A stretch of 64,000 bases of DNA from contig JAUIFO010000012.1 in the NCBI GenBank assembly GCA_030430385.1, positions 62,001 to 126,000 on the forward strand, in the 5' to 3' direction. The DNA comes from Bacteroidia bacterium (GTDB lineage Bacteria > Bacteroidota > Bacteroidia > Flavobacteriales > Flavobacteriaceae). Below are positions 18,501 through 27,214 of the stretch, one piece after another. Under the pieces are notes generated by a model. That model was given only the letters and a program-made list of their open reading frames with translations. It was not told where the DNA came from and searched no databases. The position numbers and the translations under genes were made by a program. Every line of letters begins with the position of its first letter. Position 1 is the stretch's first letter.

Positions 18501-18929
18501 GAAAATTTTGTGACGCGAAATTTTAACCTAGAAGAAGTCAGATTTGAACCTAAGCTATCTTATATTTTCAATGAAAATGCACGTTTTGATATATTTTACC
18601 AATATGCCACTAAAGATAATACCATAGGTGACGAGGAAGGCTTGCTTCAAAATAATTTTGGAATATCATTTACCTACAATAACGCTCAAAAAATTGCCCT
18701 TACAGGAGAAGTGAATTATTTTAAGAACGACTATGATGGTAATCCCAATACACCTGTAGCCTATCAAATATTGGAAGGCTTACAACCAGGAAATAACTTC
18801 ACTTGGAGTTTATTGGCGCAAAAAAAACTGACTAAGTTTTTAGATTTGAATTTGAATTACTTCGGAAGAAAAACCGAAAGCAGTAAAACCATACACACTG
18901 GAACCATTCAGTTAAAGGCGTATTTTTAA
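15519..18929 (+). CDS. Large predicted outer-membrane beta-barrel protein
   Basis: An 1136-residue exported protein with signal peptide MKIAMSLICFMIGCSLYAQ. The N-terminus (about 20-110) looks like a small beta domain. It is followed by SISRGVTIGNNQNSVLNS, DLQITGKLSDKVSLRA and FDQVFIEVFSDKWNIRAGD, which resemble strands of very large Bacteroidota barrels such as SprA. From about residue 330 alternating polar/hydrophobic strands with many aromatic ends continue to a final strand ending in Phe (TIQLKAYF). An acidic Asn/Asp-rich insert, YNDNGVQELDEFE, could bind calcium. I do not recognise a named family. A role in surface secretion or assembly is only a guess. Confidence 0.7.
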   Translation: MKIAMSLICFMIGCSLYAQEPASNYKTKKLAVRDSIQIDTVSINTSSFVLKRKDGTVLDSTYYSIDFSKSVLTFKKPVDTDSIIVDYLRYPDFITRRYFQLDERIIVEDTDNLQRLYKLNQSNVNRSFLPFDGLSTSGSISRGVTIGNNQNSVLNSELDLQITGKLSDKVSLRASIQDANIPLQESGYSQRLDEFDQVFIEVFSDKWNIRAGDIDLINTNSYFAKFTKRVQGLLVNTTFDKPESDTNIFASGAIVRGQFTSSQFTAQEGNQGPYKLQGPNSELFVLIVSGSETVYVNGIPIERGENKDYIIDYNAGEIIFNATFPITSEMRITVDYQFSERNYSRFTVYGGGNYETEKLKLGVSVFSESDAKNQPLQQNLSSEQVAILSEAGDDRSLMVAPSDVSESFNENRILYRKEFFNDEEIFVFSTNPEDELFSVRFTQVGANQGNYILSNSNAISNIFEFVPPLNGVPQGDYEPIVQLVAPVKLQVAVLNGAYKPSEKTDILFELAGSRNDLNLFSDLDDSNNDGFAGKLTVRQNLIKADSSWNFNAYGDVDIIQKDFRTIERLYRPEFNRDWNLENPLGNQALITSGVELIHPEKGTANYAFEHLNYSENFNGNRHNVLANLKLNQWQVFTNSSFLSNNSAASKSTFLRSFNRLIYQFKKQWVGTKLAMEDNEQRLKSNDSLTNLSQRFTSYEVFTGLGDSTNVFVEVGYINRVNDSLRFNRIEKVNTSQTYYLKSRLIKNKQTDLTLFANYRRLKQEDASLEDDESINSRLNYNQRLFNNIVSWNTIFETNSGTLAQQDFTYVEVDPGQGAYTWFDYNDNGVQELDEFELAQFADEGSFIRVLLPNQIFVKTHQNRWSQTLTLNFQQWSNAEERSRKFWSHFYNQTSFLIDRKNKRKGNTFNLNPFSSNEDDELALNKSIRNVLFYNRGKQRYTTSYTYLNNTLRTVLSVGFQENRLESHQLQFNHKFAKSWLFNFESSFETNESINENFVTRNFNLEEVRFEPKLSYIFNENARFDIFYQYATKDNTIGDEEGLLQNNFGISFTYNNAQKIALTGEVNYFKNDYDGNPNTPVAYQILEGLQPGNNFTWSLLAQKKLTKFLDLNLNYFGRKTESSKTIHTGTIQLKAYF

Positions 18930-18963
18930 GACTTAATTTTCTTACAAAAGCGTTTTATTCAAT

Positions 18964-18971
18964 TATATTTG
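18964..18971 (+). promoter_or_regulatory. Candidate -7 box for the T9SS LRR gene
   Basis: TATATTTG matches TAnnTTTG, 25 bases before the ATG at 18997. No clear -33 TTTG is present. Confidence 0.4.
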
Positions 18972-18996
18972 CTGGTATAAATAATTGAAGATCAAC

Positions 18997-20187
18997 ATGT
19001 ATAAAACGAGACCTTTATCTTTACTATTACTTGCATTATTATGTCAGTTTACCTTCGGTCAAATTGTGAACATTCCAGATGCGAATTTTAAAAATGCGCT
19101 ACTCAATAACTTTCCTGAAATTGATACAAACAATGATGGTGAAATACAAGTTTCAGAAGCTGAAGCTACTACTATAATTAGTGCTTTTAGTCAGGGAATT
19201 AATAGTCTCGTAGGTATTGAGGCCTTTGTGAATTTAGAACGATTAGTTTGCTTTAATAATCCCATTGCTAGTGTTGATTTTTCAAATAATACACAGTTGC
19301 AACAAATTAGTATGTCCTTTACAGATTTGTCGGAAATTGATATTTCAAATAATTTACAACTTAGTTTTATTAGTTTAGGGTATACCTCGATAAGTGACAT
19401 TGATGTTGTACCTCATAGTAATTTAGAGTATCTTGATATTGATGGTACTAACATTACTAGTGTAGATGTAACGAATAATACGGGTTTAAAGGCTATTAGT
19501 TTAATTAAATTGAATGGTGTAACTTCTATTGACCTGTCTAATAATTTATTATTAGAGTCAATTGCTCTTAGAGAAACTGGAATTACGAGTTTTGATTTTT
19601 CGATATTTCCAAGTTTAAAGATATTGGACGTAGGCTTCACAAACTTTACTGACGTCGACCTTTCCAATAACCCTCAAATGTGTTTCTTAAGGGTTCGAGA
19701 TTGTTCGCTCTTAAACACTATAAATATTCAAAATGGAAATACTCAAGGACTAGCGCCTGGTTCCACTTGTTCAGTTGATTTTACAATAGGAGGATTAACC
19801 AGTCAGTCAGGTTTGAATGCATCTCCAGGTTGTCCGAATTTAGATCTTATTTGTGTAGATGATATACAGTTTGCAACAGATAATTTTAATCAGATTCCTA
19901 CGCAAACACAGTTTGTTGAGGATTGTTCGGTGTTGTCTGTAGATAGTTATTCACTTCAAGAGGCTGTTCTATTGAATAATCCTGTTACTGACAATTTAAC
20001 GATTGAAAGCACACAAAATATAAAAACAGTATCAATTTTTTCAATTACTGGTAAGCAAATCCTTTCAGAAGAAAGCGATACGAATATCTTAGATATTGAT
20101 GTTTCTTATCTAACCTCTGGCTTGTATTTTGTAGTTTTAGAGACTACCGAAGAACGAGTAGAGGTTTTAAAATTCTTAAAAAAATAA
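18997..20187 (+). CDS. Secreted leucine-rich-repeat protein with T9SS sorting domain
   Basis: I start it at ATG 18997; the TTG at 18985 lies too close to the -7 box. The signal peptide (PLSLLLLALLCQFTFG) is followed by IVNIPDANFKNALLNN and an EF-hand-like DTNNDGEIQVSE, then about nine short LRR units of the type LSNNxxLxxIxL, with 'SNN' or 'TNN' before each hydrophobic step. The C-terminal 75 residues form a type A T9SS sorting domain (NPVTDNLTI, SIFSITGKQIL, GLYFVVLET, VEVLKFLKK). It is probably displayed on the cell surface or released. A shorter relative lies at 59980. Confidence 0.88.
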   Translation: MYKTRPLSLLLLALLCQFTFGQIVNIPDANFKNALLNNFPEIDTNNDGEIQVSEAEATTIISAFSQGINSLVGIEAFVNLERLVCFNNPIASVDFSNNTQLQQISMSFTDLSEIDISNNLQLSFISLGYTSISDIDVVPHSNLEYLDIDGTNITSVDVTNNTGLKAISLIKLNGVTSIDLSNNLLLESIALRETGITSFDFSIFPSLKILDVGFTNFTDVDLSNNPQMCFLRVRDCSLLNTINIQNGNTQGLAPGSTCSVDFTIGGLTSQSGLNASPGCPNLDLICVDDIQFATDNFNQIPTQTQFVEDCSVLSVDSYSLQEAVLLNNPVTDNLTIESTQNIKTVSIFSITGKQILSEESDTNILDIDVSYLTSGLYFVVLETTEERVEVLKFLKK

Positions 20188-20196
20188 ATTGTACTT

Positions 20197-20760
20197 ATGA
20201 AAAAAATGATCTTATATGCAATCCTCTGTGTGTTACCTTTGGTTGCAATTGCCCAAGATGATGTTCAAGACGAAAACAATAGTAGCTCTACCAATTTTAA
20301 TGAGATAAAACTAAATGCGCTTTATCTTGTTGGTGGTGCTTTTGACCTCAGTTATGAACGTACATTAAATGAAGAATCTGGATTAGGATTAAACGTATTT
20401 ATTCCTTTTGACGACGACATAAAAGAAGACGTAAATTTTTATTTGTCACCTTATTACAGGTTTTATTTTGGCAAAAAATATGCTGCTGGATTTTTTATAG
20501 AAGGCTTTGCCTTATTAGGATCGTATAATTACTTTACTCTAGAACAAGGTTTAAGTAGCTTTGATCCCTTAATATTTGATGTTGTTGAAGAGACAGTTAT
20601 AGATTTAGGTGTAGGTATCGGTTTTGGAGGTAAATGGGTTACTAATAGTGGTTTTATTGGTGAGTTGAATTTAGGATTTGCACGTAATTTTTTTAATACT
20701 GAAGACACCGATTTTGAAATCATAGCTAAAGCTGGTATCACTATTGGTTATAGGTTTTAA
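20197..20760 (+). CDS. Small outer-membrane beta-barrel protein, DUF3575-like
   Basis: A 187-residue protein with signal peptide ending VAIAQ and an acidic Asp/Asn linker, then eight or so amphipathic strands (KLNALYLVGGAFDLSYER, FYLSPYYRFYFG, AAGFFIEGFALLG) ending AGITIGYRF with a C-terminal Phe. This fits a small OmpX/DUF3575-type barrel. It starts 9 bases after the LRR gene and is probably cotranscribed. Function is unknown. Confidence 0.8.
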   Translation: MKKMILYAILCVLPLVAIAQDDVQDENNSSSTNFNEIKLNALYLVGGAFDLSYERTLNEESGLGLNVFIPFDDDIKEDVNFYLSPYYRFYFGKKYAAGFFIEGFALLGSYNYFTLEQGLSSFDPLIFDVVEETVIDLGVGIGFGGKWVTNSGFIGELNLGFARNFFNTEDTDFEIIAKAGITIGYRF

Positions 20761-20777
20761 TAAAAAAAGAACACTAT

Positions 20778-20813
20778 AAAAAAACTCCTAAGTTTTATGC
20801 TTAGGAGTTTTTT
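20778..20813. terminator. Bidirectional terminator
   Basis: AAAAAACTCCTAAG pairs with CTTAGGAGTTTTTT across a 7-base loop. It lies between converging genes and can serve the barrel gene (+) and glyS (-). Confidence 0.88.
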
Positions 20814-20831
20814 AATGAGCTATTAATTAGT

Positions 20832-22373
20832 CTATCTTATTCGCTGAAGCCAATGTTTGACATCCACTTCCTTTTTGATGATATCTTTTAAATCTTCAAT
20901 CTTTACGCGTTCTTGCTCCATCGTATCACGATGACGAATGGTTACCGTTTGATCGTCTAATGTATCGTGATCTACTGTGATACAAAACGGTGTTCCGTTT
21001 GCGTCTTGTCTTCTGTAGCGCCTTCCAACAGCATCTTTTTCGTCATAAGCCACATTAAAATCCCACTTTAGGTCTTCGATGATTTGCTTTGCGATATCTG
21101 GAAGTCCGTCTTTTTTAACCAAAGGTAATACTGCTGCTTTAGTTGGTGCTAATACAGCAGGTAATTTTAAAACGGTTCTTACACTACCATCCTCCAGAGT
21201 TTCATCTTCAAGGGAGTTTGAAAATACCGCTAAAAACATACGATCTAATCCAATAGAGGTTTCCAAAACATAAGGCGTGTAACTTGCATTCTCCTCATGG
21301 TCGAAATATTGTAATTTCTTTCCAGAAAATTCCTCGTGTTGCTTCAGGTCGAAATCAGTTCTTGAATGAATTCCTTCCAATTCTTTAAATCCGAAAGGGA
21401 ATTTAAATTCAATATCAGTAGCAGCATCAGCATAGTGTGCTAGTTTTTCGTGGTCGTGGAAACGATAATTGTCATCACCCATTCCGAGAGACTTGTGCCA
21501 TTTTAAGCGCATGTCTTTCCAGTAATCAAACCATTCTTTTTGAGTGCCAGGCTTAATGAAGAATTGCATTTCCATTTGTTCAAACTCACGCATTCTAAAA
21601 ATAAACTGTCTGGCAACGATCTCATTTCTGAAGGCTTTTCCAGTTTGTGCAATTCCGAAAGGAATTTTCATACGTCCAGTTTTCTGAACATTTAAAAAAT
21701 TAACAAAAATACCTTGAGCAGTTTCTGGACGTAAATAGAGATCCATGGCACTGTCTGCACTAGCACCTAATTTTGTCCCAAACATTAAATTGAACTGCTT
21801 CACATCTGTCCAGTTTCTAGACCCAGTCATAGGATCTGCAATCTCTAACTCTTCAATTAAAGCCTTTACATCTGCTAGGTCTTCATTTTCAAGAGACTTC
21901 CCTAAACGCTTTAAAATAGTGTCGATTTTTTCTTGATAACCGACTACTCTTCCGTTAGTAGATACAAATTCATCTTTATCAAAAGCATCACCAAAACGCT
22001 TAGCCGCCTTCTTAACTTCTTTATCGATCTTCGCTTCAATTTTCGCACAATAATCTTCTACCAGTACATCGGCACGATAACGCTTTTTAGAGTCTTTATT
22101 ATCAATTAAAGGATCGTTAAAGGCATCGACGTGGCCTGATGCCTTCCAAGTTGTAGGATGCATAAAGATTGCAGCGTCAATTCCAACAATATTGTCGTGC
22201 ATTTGAACCATGGCTTTCCACCAATAGTCTCTAATATTTTTCTTTAATTCAGCGCCATTTTGTGCATAGTCATAAACAGCACTTAATCCGTCGTAGATTT
22301 CACTACTTTGGAACACGTAACCATACTCTTTAGCATGAGAGATTACTTTTTTAAATTGATCGTCGTTTGCCAT
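20832..22373 (-). CDS. glyS: Glycine--tRNA ligase
   Basis: Charges tRNA-Gly. A 513-residue single-chain alpha2-type enzyme of class II. Motif 2 is visible as AFRNEIVARQFIFRMREFEQME and motif 3 as TSIGLDRMFLA, with the substrate-specific LRPETAQGIFVNF. The C-terminal anticodon-binding domain includes RYRRQDANGTPFCITVD. The length is typical for Bacteroidota enzymes. Confidence 0.97.
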   Translation of the reverse strand: MANDDQFKKVISHAKEYGYVFQSSEIYDGLSAVYDYAQNGAELKKNIRDYWWKAMVQMHDNIVGIDAAIFMHPTTWKASGHVDAFNDPLIDNKDSKKRYRADVLVEDYCAKIEAKIDKEVKKAAKRFGDAFDKDEFVSTNGRVVGYQEKIDTILKRLGKSLENEDLADVKALIEELEIADPMTGSRNWTDVKQFNLMFGTKLGASADSAMDLYLRPETAQGIFVNFLNVQKTGRMKIPFGIAQTGKAFRNEIVARQFIFRMREFEQMEMQFFIKPGTQKEWFDYWKDMRLKWHKSLGMGDDNYRFHDHEKLAHYADAATDIEFKFPFGFKELEGIHSRTDFDLKQHEEFSGKKLQYFDHEENASYTPYVLETSIGLDRMFLAVFSNSLEDETLEDGSVRTVLKLPAVLAPTKAAVLPLVKKDGLPDIAKQIIEDLKWDFNVAYDEKDAVGRRYRRQDANGTPFCITVDHDTLDDQTVTIRHRDTMEQERVKIEDLKDIIKKEVDVKHWLQRIR

Positions 22374-22384
22374 GATGCAAAAAT

Positions 22385-22416
22385 AAAAAACCGCTCCAAT
22401 TAAGTGAACGGTTTTT
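22385..22416 (-). terminator. Terminator downstream of the coiled-coil gene
   Basis: AAAAACCG pairs with CGGTTTTT around a 14-16-base loop. Read on the minus strand it ends the 22437-23321 gene before glyS. Confidence 0.75.
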
Positions 22417-22436
22417 AATAAATTATGTTTAAGATT

Positions 22437-23321
22437 TTAATACAGCTTGACCTCTGTACTTCCTAGTTTTCTATCTTCATTAAAAACATTGATGAAATAA
22501 GTACCTCGTGTTAGTGGCTTTTCATCATTTTCTGCTTCTACATCTATACAAATATCTAGGACTTGATTTTGATAATCGACTACAGTTTTTGAGCTGTAAA
22601 TAAGTGAAGAATCTCCAAAGTTAATAGCGCCTTTATCTGCCATAACATTGTTTTGAGGATTTACGATTTGAATGTATAGTTCTTTTTCGCCTTCTTCAGT
22701 TAAAGCGTTTTCAGCAAGTGTAAAACACACTTCAATTCTCTCAACCTTTTTTGCCCTGTTAGTGGCACGTTTTGTTCCTAATAGATATGAAAATGATTTT
22801 GCCTCAAATGAGTTAGCAGTTAACAGCGCTCCTTTTTCAAGACTTCTGTTTAAGTTCTCGTTTTCTTTGATGAGGTTAGAATTAGCAATACGTTGTTGAT
22901 TGAGTTGATTGTAAGCATAAGACTTTTCTTTTTCTAAAGTTTGATTAGCTTGATCAAGAGAATCAATTGTATTGAATAAAGTTTTATTTTTTTGTTTGAG
23001 GTGGTATAGTTGATTTTTGAATCGCGATACAACAGAAAGGTCGCTTTTAAGCATACTCAACGAGTCAAGAACCTGCTTCGTGTTTTCTTTAGCAGTTTCG
23101 AGTTGTGAAGAGATCAATTGATTTGAAACAGAAACTTCGTCATATCTTGTTATCATTTGAGATAACTCACTTTCTACCAGCTTCTTTTCCTGTTCTAAAA
23201 ATTGTTGATGCGCTGTAATGGATTTATAATTAGTGTAACTAAAAACGCCTAAAAATGTTACCGCAACTATTAATGAACCAATAATTAATCTGTAGTTAAA
23301 TAATTGAGGGTTAACTATCAT
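22437..23321 (-). CDS. Membrane-anchored coiled-coil protein of unknown function
   Basis: A 294-residue protein with one N-terminal membrane segment (about 12-30, LIIGSLIVAVTFLGVFSY), a long coiled coil (about 35-165, rich in Gln, Glu, Lys and Leu) and a beta-rich C-terminal domain (about 190-294, IEVCFTLAENALTEEG through GTYFINVFNEDRKLGSTEVKLY). Similar flavobacterial proteins are often labelled as chromosome-partitioning proteins without support. The layout fits a periplasmic coiled-coil protein anchored in the inner membrane. Function is unknown. Confidence 0.75.
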   Translation of the reverse strand: MIVNPQLFNYRLIIGSLIVAVTFLGVFSYTNYKSITAHQQFLEQEKKLVESELSQMITRYDEVSVSNQLISSQLETAKENTKQVLDSLSMLKSDLSVVSRFKNQLYHLKQKNKTLFNTIDSLDQANQTLEKEKSYAYNQLNQQRIANSNLIKENENLNRSLEKGALLTANSFEAKSFSYLLGTKRATNRAKKVERIEVCFTLAENALTEEGEKELYIQIVNPQNNVMADKGAINFGDSSLIYSSKTVVDYQNQVLDICIDVEAENDEKPLTRGTYFINVFNEDRKLGSTEVKLY

Positions 23322-23390
23322 TATTAATTTTGTTATTTTACTTTGCGAAACTAGATAATATGGTAGCGATATTTTATTTTTATCGATGAA

Positions 23391-24071
23391 ATGGTAATAA
23401 ATTTGTTAAACTTGTTTTTTCCGAAGGTATGTTTGGCTTGTGATAGCCATCTTACAGATAATGAAGCACATATTTGTACTTCATGTAGACATGATTTACC
23501 ATTAACCGACTTTCATTTTAATTCTTCTAATGCAGTTCATAAAATACTTTACGGACGCGTTCGTTTAGAACAAGCGACGGCATTATTACATTTTTCAAAA
23601 AAAGGAAAAGTGCAGCAACTGATGCACAATTTAAAGTATAGAGGTCATGAGGTGGTAGGTGAATTGTTAGGTAATTGGCTTGGTGAAGCTTTAAAACCTT
23701 CAAAACAGTACAAAGCTATTGACTTAGTGATTCCTGTTCCTTTACATAAGTCTAAGCAACGCCAAAGAGGTTATAATCAAGTGGATAAATTTGGAAAAGC
23801 TTTAGCCTCAGCACTTGATGCTGAGTATAAAGCAGATGTTTTAATAAAGCCTTCAGCGACCAAAACACAGGTGTTTAAAGATCGTCTTATGCGAAGTACT
23901 TCTAATACTGATAGTTTCAAACTGTCTGAATCGTATGCCATTTCTGGAAAGCATATTTTACTGGTCGATGATATCATTACTACAGGAGCTACAATAGAAG
24001 CCTGTGCAAATACCTTATTTCAAGCTAAAGATATTACACTTAGTGTGGCAACAATGGCCATTACAGATTAG
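23391..24071 (+). CDS. comF: ComF-family phosphoribosyltransferase
   Basis: A 226-residue protein with an N-terminal zinc ribbon (Cys14, Cys17, Cys29, Cys32) and a type I phosphoribosyltransferase domain with the PRPP loop HILLVDDIITTGAT. RQRGYNQVDKFGKALA is typical of ComF/GntX. In competent bacteria ComF works in DNA uptake; here its exact role is unknown. It is divergent from the coiled-coil gene. Confidence 0.92.
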   Translation: MVINLLNLFFPKVCLACDSHLTDNEAHICTSCRHDLPLTDFHFNSSNAVHKILYGRVRLEQATALLHFSKKGKVQQLMHNLKYRGHEVVGELLGNWLGEALKPSKQYKAIDLVIPVPLHKSKQRQRGYNQVDKFGKALASALDAEYKADVLIKPSATKTQVFKDRLMRSTSNTDSFKLSESYAISGKHILLVDDIITTGATIEACANTLFQAKDITLSVATMAITD

Positions 24072-24154
24072 TATTCTCCATTGTCAAATCTGCGTTAATT
24101 GTTTTGTGAGTGCTATAAATAGTTGTTATTTTGTTCCAAATTTGAAATCTTTTT

Positions 24155-25759
24155 ATGCAAACACGTTGGTTAAGAATTGCACTGCAATTAATAGTAATAC
24201 TCACATTTGTGGCATGTGCCAATAGAGGACGACCATCAGGTGGTGAAAAAGATATTGATCCTCCAGTGATCACTCGTGTTGTGCCAGAAAATTTTTCTAC
24301 CAATTTTCAAGGTAAAGAAATTAGGATTTATTTTGACGAGTTTGTTAAGATCAAAAACCTTCAAAAGCAACTTATTATTTCGCCTCCAATGGATACTGAA
24401 CCAACCATTACGCCATTAGGAACTGCAAGTAAATACATCAAAATTGTAATTAATGATACTTTGGAAGCTAATACAACCTATGCGTTTAATTTCGGACAAA
24501 GTATTGTTGATAATAATGAAGAAAACCCTTATGATTATTACAGGTATGTGTTTTCTACAGGTGATGAAATAGATTCCCTTTCAGTTAAAGGCACAATTCT
24601 AGATGCTTTGAATATAAAGCCAGATAATTTTGTTTCAGTAATGCTCTACGAATTAGATTCGACCTACACAGATTCTACCGTATATAAATCAAAACCCAAA
24701 TACATTACCAATACTTTAGATAGTTTAACCACTTTTAGTATTGATAATATAAAAGAGGGACAGTATAAATTATTCGCTTTAAAAGAAGAAAACGGTAATT
24801 TTACTTTCCAACAAAAATCTGATAAAATCGGATTTTATGAAGGTGTGGTTACAGTACCAACCGATTCGATGTTTACTGTAAAACTGTTTAAAGAAGAACT
24901 GGATTTTGACGTTAAAAGACCTAAACAAATTGCAGGTCAAAAAATTGCTTTCGGTTATGAAGGTGACTACAAGGATATGATTATTGAACCTTTAAACAAT
25001 ACCATTGAAGGGTTTGAAAAAAGAATAACCAAAGATAAAAAGTCAGACACTTTATATTATTGGTATAAACCCAAGATTGAGTTAGATTCTATGTTGTTTA
25101 GAGTTGCAAACAAGACATTTGTAGATACGCTTACTCATAAGTTTAGAGATGTTGAAAGAGACTCGCTAAAAATTGGAGCAGTACAGTCTGGAGCACTAAA
25201 CTTCAACACCAATTTTGAGATTGAATCTAATACGCCTTTTGAAAAAATCGATGAGTCCTTGATCACTATTTTAGATAAAGACTCTATTCAAGTTGATTTT
25301 AAAACAGTTTTAGATACACTCAAAAACACGTATAGTTTTGAATTTAAAAAAGAGGAATCTCAAAAGTATGCCATCAATATGTTGCCTGGAAGCTTTGAAG
25401 ATTTTTTTGGTAATGTTAACGATACACTTCAGTTTAGTGTGAGAACCAAAACTTTTGCTGAATATTCTAATATTAGAATCACACTTAGAAATGAAGTATA
25501 CCCTGTGATTGTTCAGTTAACCACAGAAAAAGGTGATGTAAAGTATGAGCAATTTGCTGATGAAGCACAGTTGTTTGACTTCCAAAATATTGAGCCTAAC
25601 ATGTATTATATTCGCGTTATTTTCGATTCCAATAACAATAAAAAATGGGACTCAGGAAGCTATTTAAAGACCTTACAACCTGAACGTGTAAGTTATTATC
25701 CTGAAGCGGTAGATGGTAGAGCAGGTTGGGATCAAGTTATTGAGTTTATTCTAGAGTAA
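24155..25759 (+). CDS. Lipoprotein with N-terminal bacterial Ig-like domain
   Basis: A 534-residue lipoprotein: signal with lipobox LTFVAC (Cys21), then a Big_5/SbsA-type Ig-like domain (about 35-135, PPVITRVVPENFSTNF, IRIYFDEFVKI, LEANTTYAFNFG). The long remainder is beta-rich with repeated acidic strands, and an Asn/Asp loop FDSNNNKKWDSG near the end resembles calcium-binding turns. It is an envelope protein of unknown function. Its 3' end overlaps the converging amidohydrolase gene by 14 bases. Confidence 0.83.
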   Translation: MQTRWLRIALQLIVILTFVACANRGRPSGGEKDIDPPVITRVVPENFSTNFQGKEIRIYFDEFVKIKNLQKQLIISPPMDTEPTITPLGTASKYIKIVINDTLEANTTYAFNFGQSIVDNNEENPYDYYRYVFSTGDEIDSLSVKGTILDALNIKPDNFVSVMLYELDSTYTDSTVYKSKPKYITNTLDSLTTFSIDNIKEGQYKLFALKEENGNFTFQQKSDKIGFYEGVVTVPTDSMFTVKLFKEELDFDVKRPKQIAGQKIAFGYEGDYKDMIIEPLNNTIEGFEKRITKDKKSDTLYYWYKPKIELDSMLFRVANKTFVDTLTHKFRDVERDSLKIGAVQSGALNFNTNFEIESNTPFEKIDESLITILDKDSIQVDFKTVLDTLKNTYSFEFKKEESQKYAINMLPGSFEDFFGNVNDTLQFSVRTKTFAEYSNIRITLRNEVYPVIVQLTTEKGDVKYEQFADEAQLFDFQNIEPNMYYIRVIFDSNNNKKWDSGSYLKTLQPERVSYYPEAVDGRAGWDQVIEFILE

Positions 25760-26525
25760 ACGTGTCTCTATCATTTAAAAACCCTAGTTTCTCTCTGTAT
25801 TTTGAAATATGCGCTTTTTGAAGTGTTACAACTTCTGTACATGCTGTTCCTGAAGGTATGGTGTCTAGGCGATTCCCTAAAACATCATAAGCTCCAGAAT
25901 GTCCTGAATATTCATAAGCATTTCCATCTAAGCCAACACGATTAACACCAATGCAATAGCTCATGTTTTCAATGGCACGTGATTTTAATAAAGCATCCCA
26001 AGCATCGATTCTTATTTTTGGCCAATTGGCAACATATAATAAAAGGTCATAATCTTCAATATTTCTAGCCCAAACAGGAAACCTTAAATCATAGCAAATG
26101 AGCGGTTTTATAGTCCATCCTTTATAGTTCACCACAAGTGTTTTGGTGCCAGCAGTATATGTTTTATGTTCATTTGCTAAGGTGAATGTATGACGTTTAT
26201 CGTAGCAATCTATTTGACCATCAGGATGCACAAATACTAAGCGATTGTAATACTTATCCTGCTCTTTAATGACTAAACTTCCTGTAATTGCAGTAGTGTT
26301 TTGAACTGCAAGATCTTGTAACCAATGAAGGCTTACTCCATCCATAGTTTCAGCAACAGATTCAGCATTCATTGTAAATCCTGAAGTAAACATTTCAGGT
26401 AAAACAATGAGGTCTACATTATCATTTAAGGCATTAATCTTCTCACTAAAGTTAATGCGATTTTGTTCAGGGTGTTCCCAAACGAGATTGGATTGTATTA
26501 AAGCGACTTTGAGTTCATTTACCAT
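25746..26525 (-). CDS. Omega-amidase-like nitrilase-family amidohydrolase (YafV type)
   Basis: A 259-residue carbon-nitrogen hydrolase with the catalytic triad Glu44 (LIVLPEMFTSGF), Lys110 (CYDKRHTF) and Cys144 (PLICYDLRFP). The size and the MFTSGFTMN motif match the YafV/omega-amidase subgroup, which hydrolyses alpha-ketoglutaramate and related omega-amides. The methionine aminotransferase nearby at 27215 uses glutamine in some bacteria and would produce such ketoamides, so a link in methionine salvage is plausible. Confidence 0.9.
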   Translation of the reverse strand: MVNELKVALIQSNLVWEHPEQNRINFSEKINALNDNVDLIVLPEMFTSGFTMNAESVAETMDGVSLHWLQDLAVQNTTAITGSLVIKEQDKYYNRLVFVHPDGQIDCYDKRHTFTLANEHKTYTAGTKTLVVNYKGWTIKPLICYDLRFPVWARNIEDYDLLLYVANWPKIRIDAWDALLKSRAIENMSYCIGVNRVGLDGNAYEYSGHSGAYDVLGNRLDTIPSGTACTEVVTLQKAHISKYREKLGFLNDRDTFTLE

Positions 26526-26573
26526 ATCATAAAATTACAAATTTTATGAGCTACTTGTGAAAGTATGATGCAA

Positions 26574-26615
26574 TAAAAAAATCTACTCTAGAGAATTAAC
26601 TAGAATAGATTTTTT
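26574..26615. terminator. Terminator downstream of the Lys-rich protein gene
   Basis: AAAAAATCTA pairs with TAGATTTTTT, with additional partial pairing (CTCTAG/CTAGAA) inside. It lies after the minus-strand gene at 26640-27149. Confidence 0.75.
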
Positions 26616-26639
26616 ATAAATAATGCCTATTGATAGGAT

Positions 26640-27149
26640 TTACATTTTCTTTTTAGCTTTATCTAGATCGGATTGTAATTTTTCTAATTTTTTAAGCCAT
26701 TTACCTTCATCTTGAGGTGACAGTTTACCTTTACGTTTTAACTTATCGTATTTTTTTTGCGCCGAGTTTAATTTTTTAGTGGCTTTGTCAAATCGGTTTT
26801 GAGCTTTTTCTTGTTTTTTTAATTCTTTTTCGGCTTTTTTTTGAGCTTTTTCGGCTTTTTTCTGTGATTTTTCAGCCTTTTTCATGTCTTTTTCAAGCTT
26901 TTTGGCGTCTTTTTCAGCTTTAGCTTCCTCTTTCATGGCCTTTTGTTTAAGTTTTACTTGTTCAGTAATTGCGACAGCTTTTTTAAAGATTATGGCTTTA
27001 TCTTCTTCAGATAAGGTTTCAGTCACATCTTTTCCGTCAAGAAAAATACGTTCATTTTTTACCTGATAGATTTTTCCATCCTTTTTAATGTCCTGAGCTT
27101 GAATCGAAAAACTAAAGGCACAAATTAAGAGTAAGAGGATATATTTCAT
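26640..27149 (-). CDS. Exported Lys/Glu-rich coiled-coil protein
   Basis: A 169-residue protein with signal peptide MKYILLLLICAFSFSIQAQ and a short N-terminal domain (DGKIYQVKNERIFLDGKDV). From about residue 70 to the end it is a highly charged helix built from degenerate KKAEKxQ heptads. Composition is dominated by Lys, Glu, Ala and Gln. It is probably periplasmic; function is unknown. Confidence 0.75.
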   Translation of the reverse strand: MKYILLLLICAFSFSIQAQDIKKDGKIYQVKNERIFLDGKDVTETLSEEDKAIIFKKAVAITEQVKLKQKAMKEEAKAEKDAKKLEKDMKKAEKSQKKAEKAQKKAEKELKKQEKAQNRFDKATKKLNSAQKKYDKLKRKGKLSPQDEGKWLKKLEKLQSDLDKAKKKM

Positions 27150-27214
27150 GATATGTTGTTTTAGGTGTTTAAAAGTTAGACCATAAACTTATGTAAAAGT
27201 CACATAAATTTTAG

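Noticed and set aside
26640-27149. Tandem repeat array suggestive of a CRISPR or minisatellite
   Set aside because: The repetition is of KKAEKxQ heptads in a coiled-coil protein; units are degenerate at DNA level and inside an ORF with a signal peptide.
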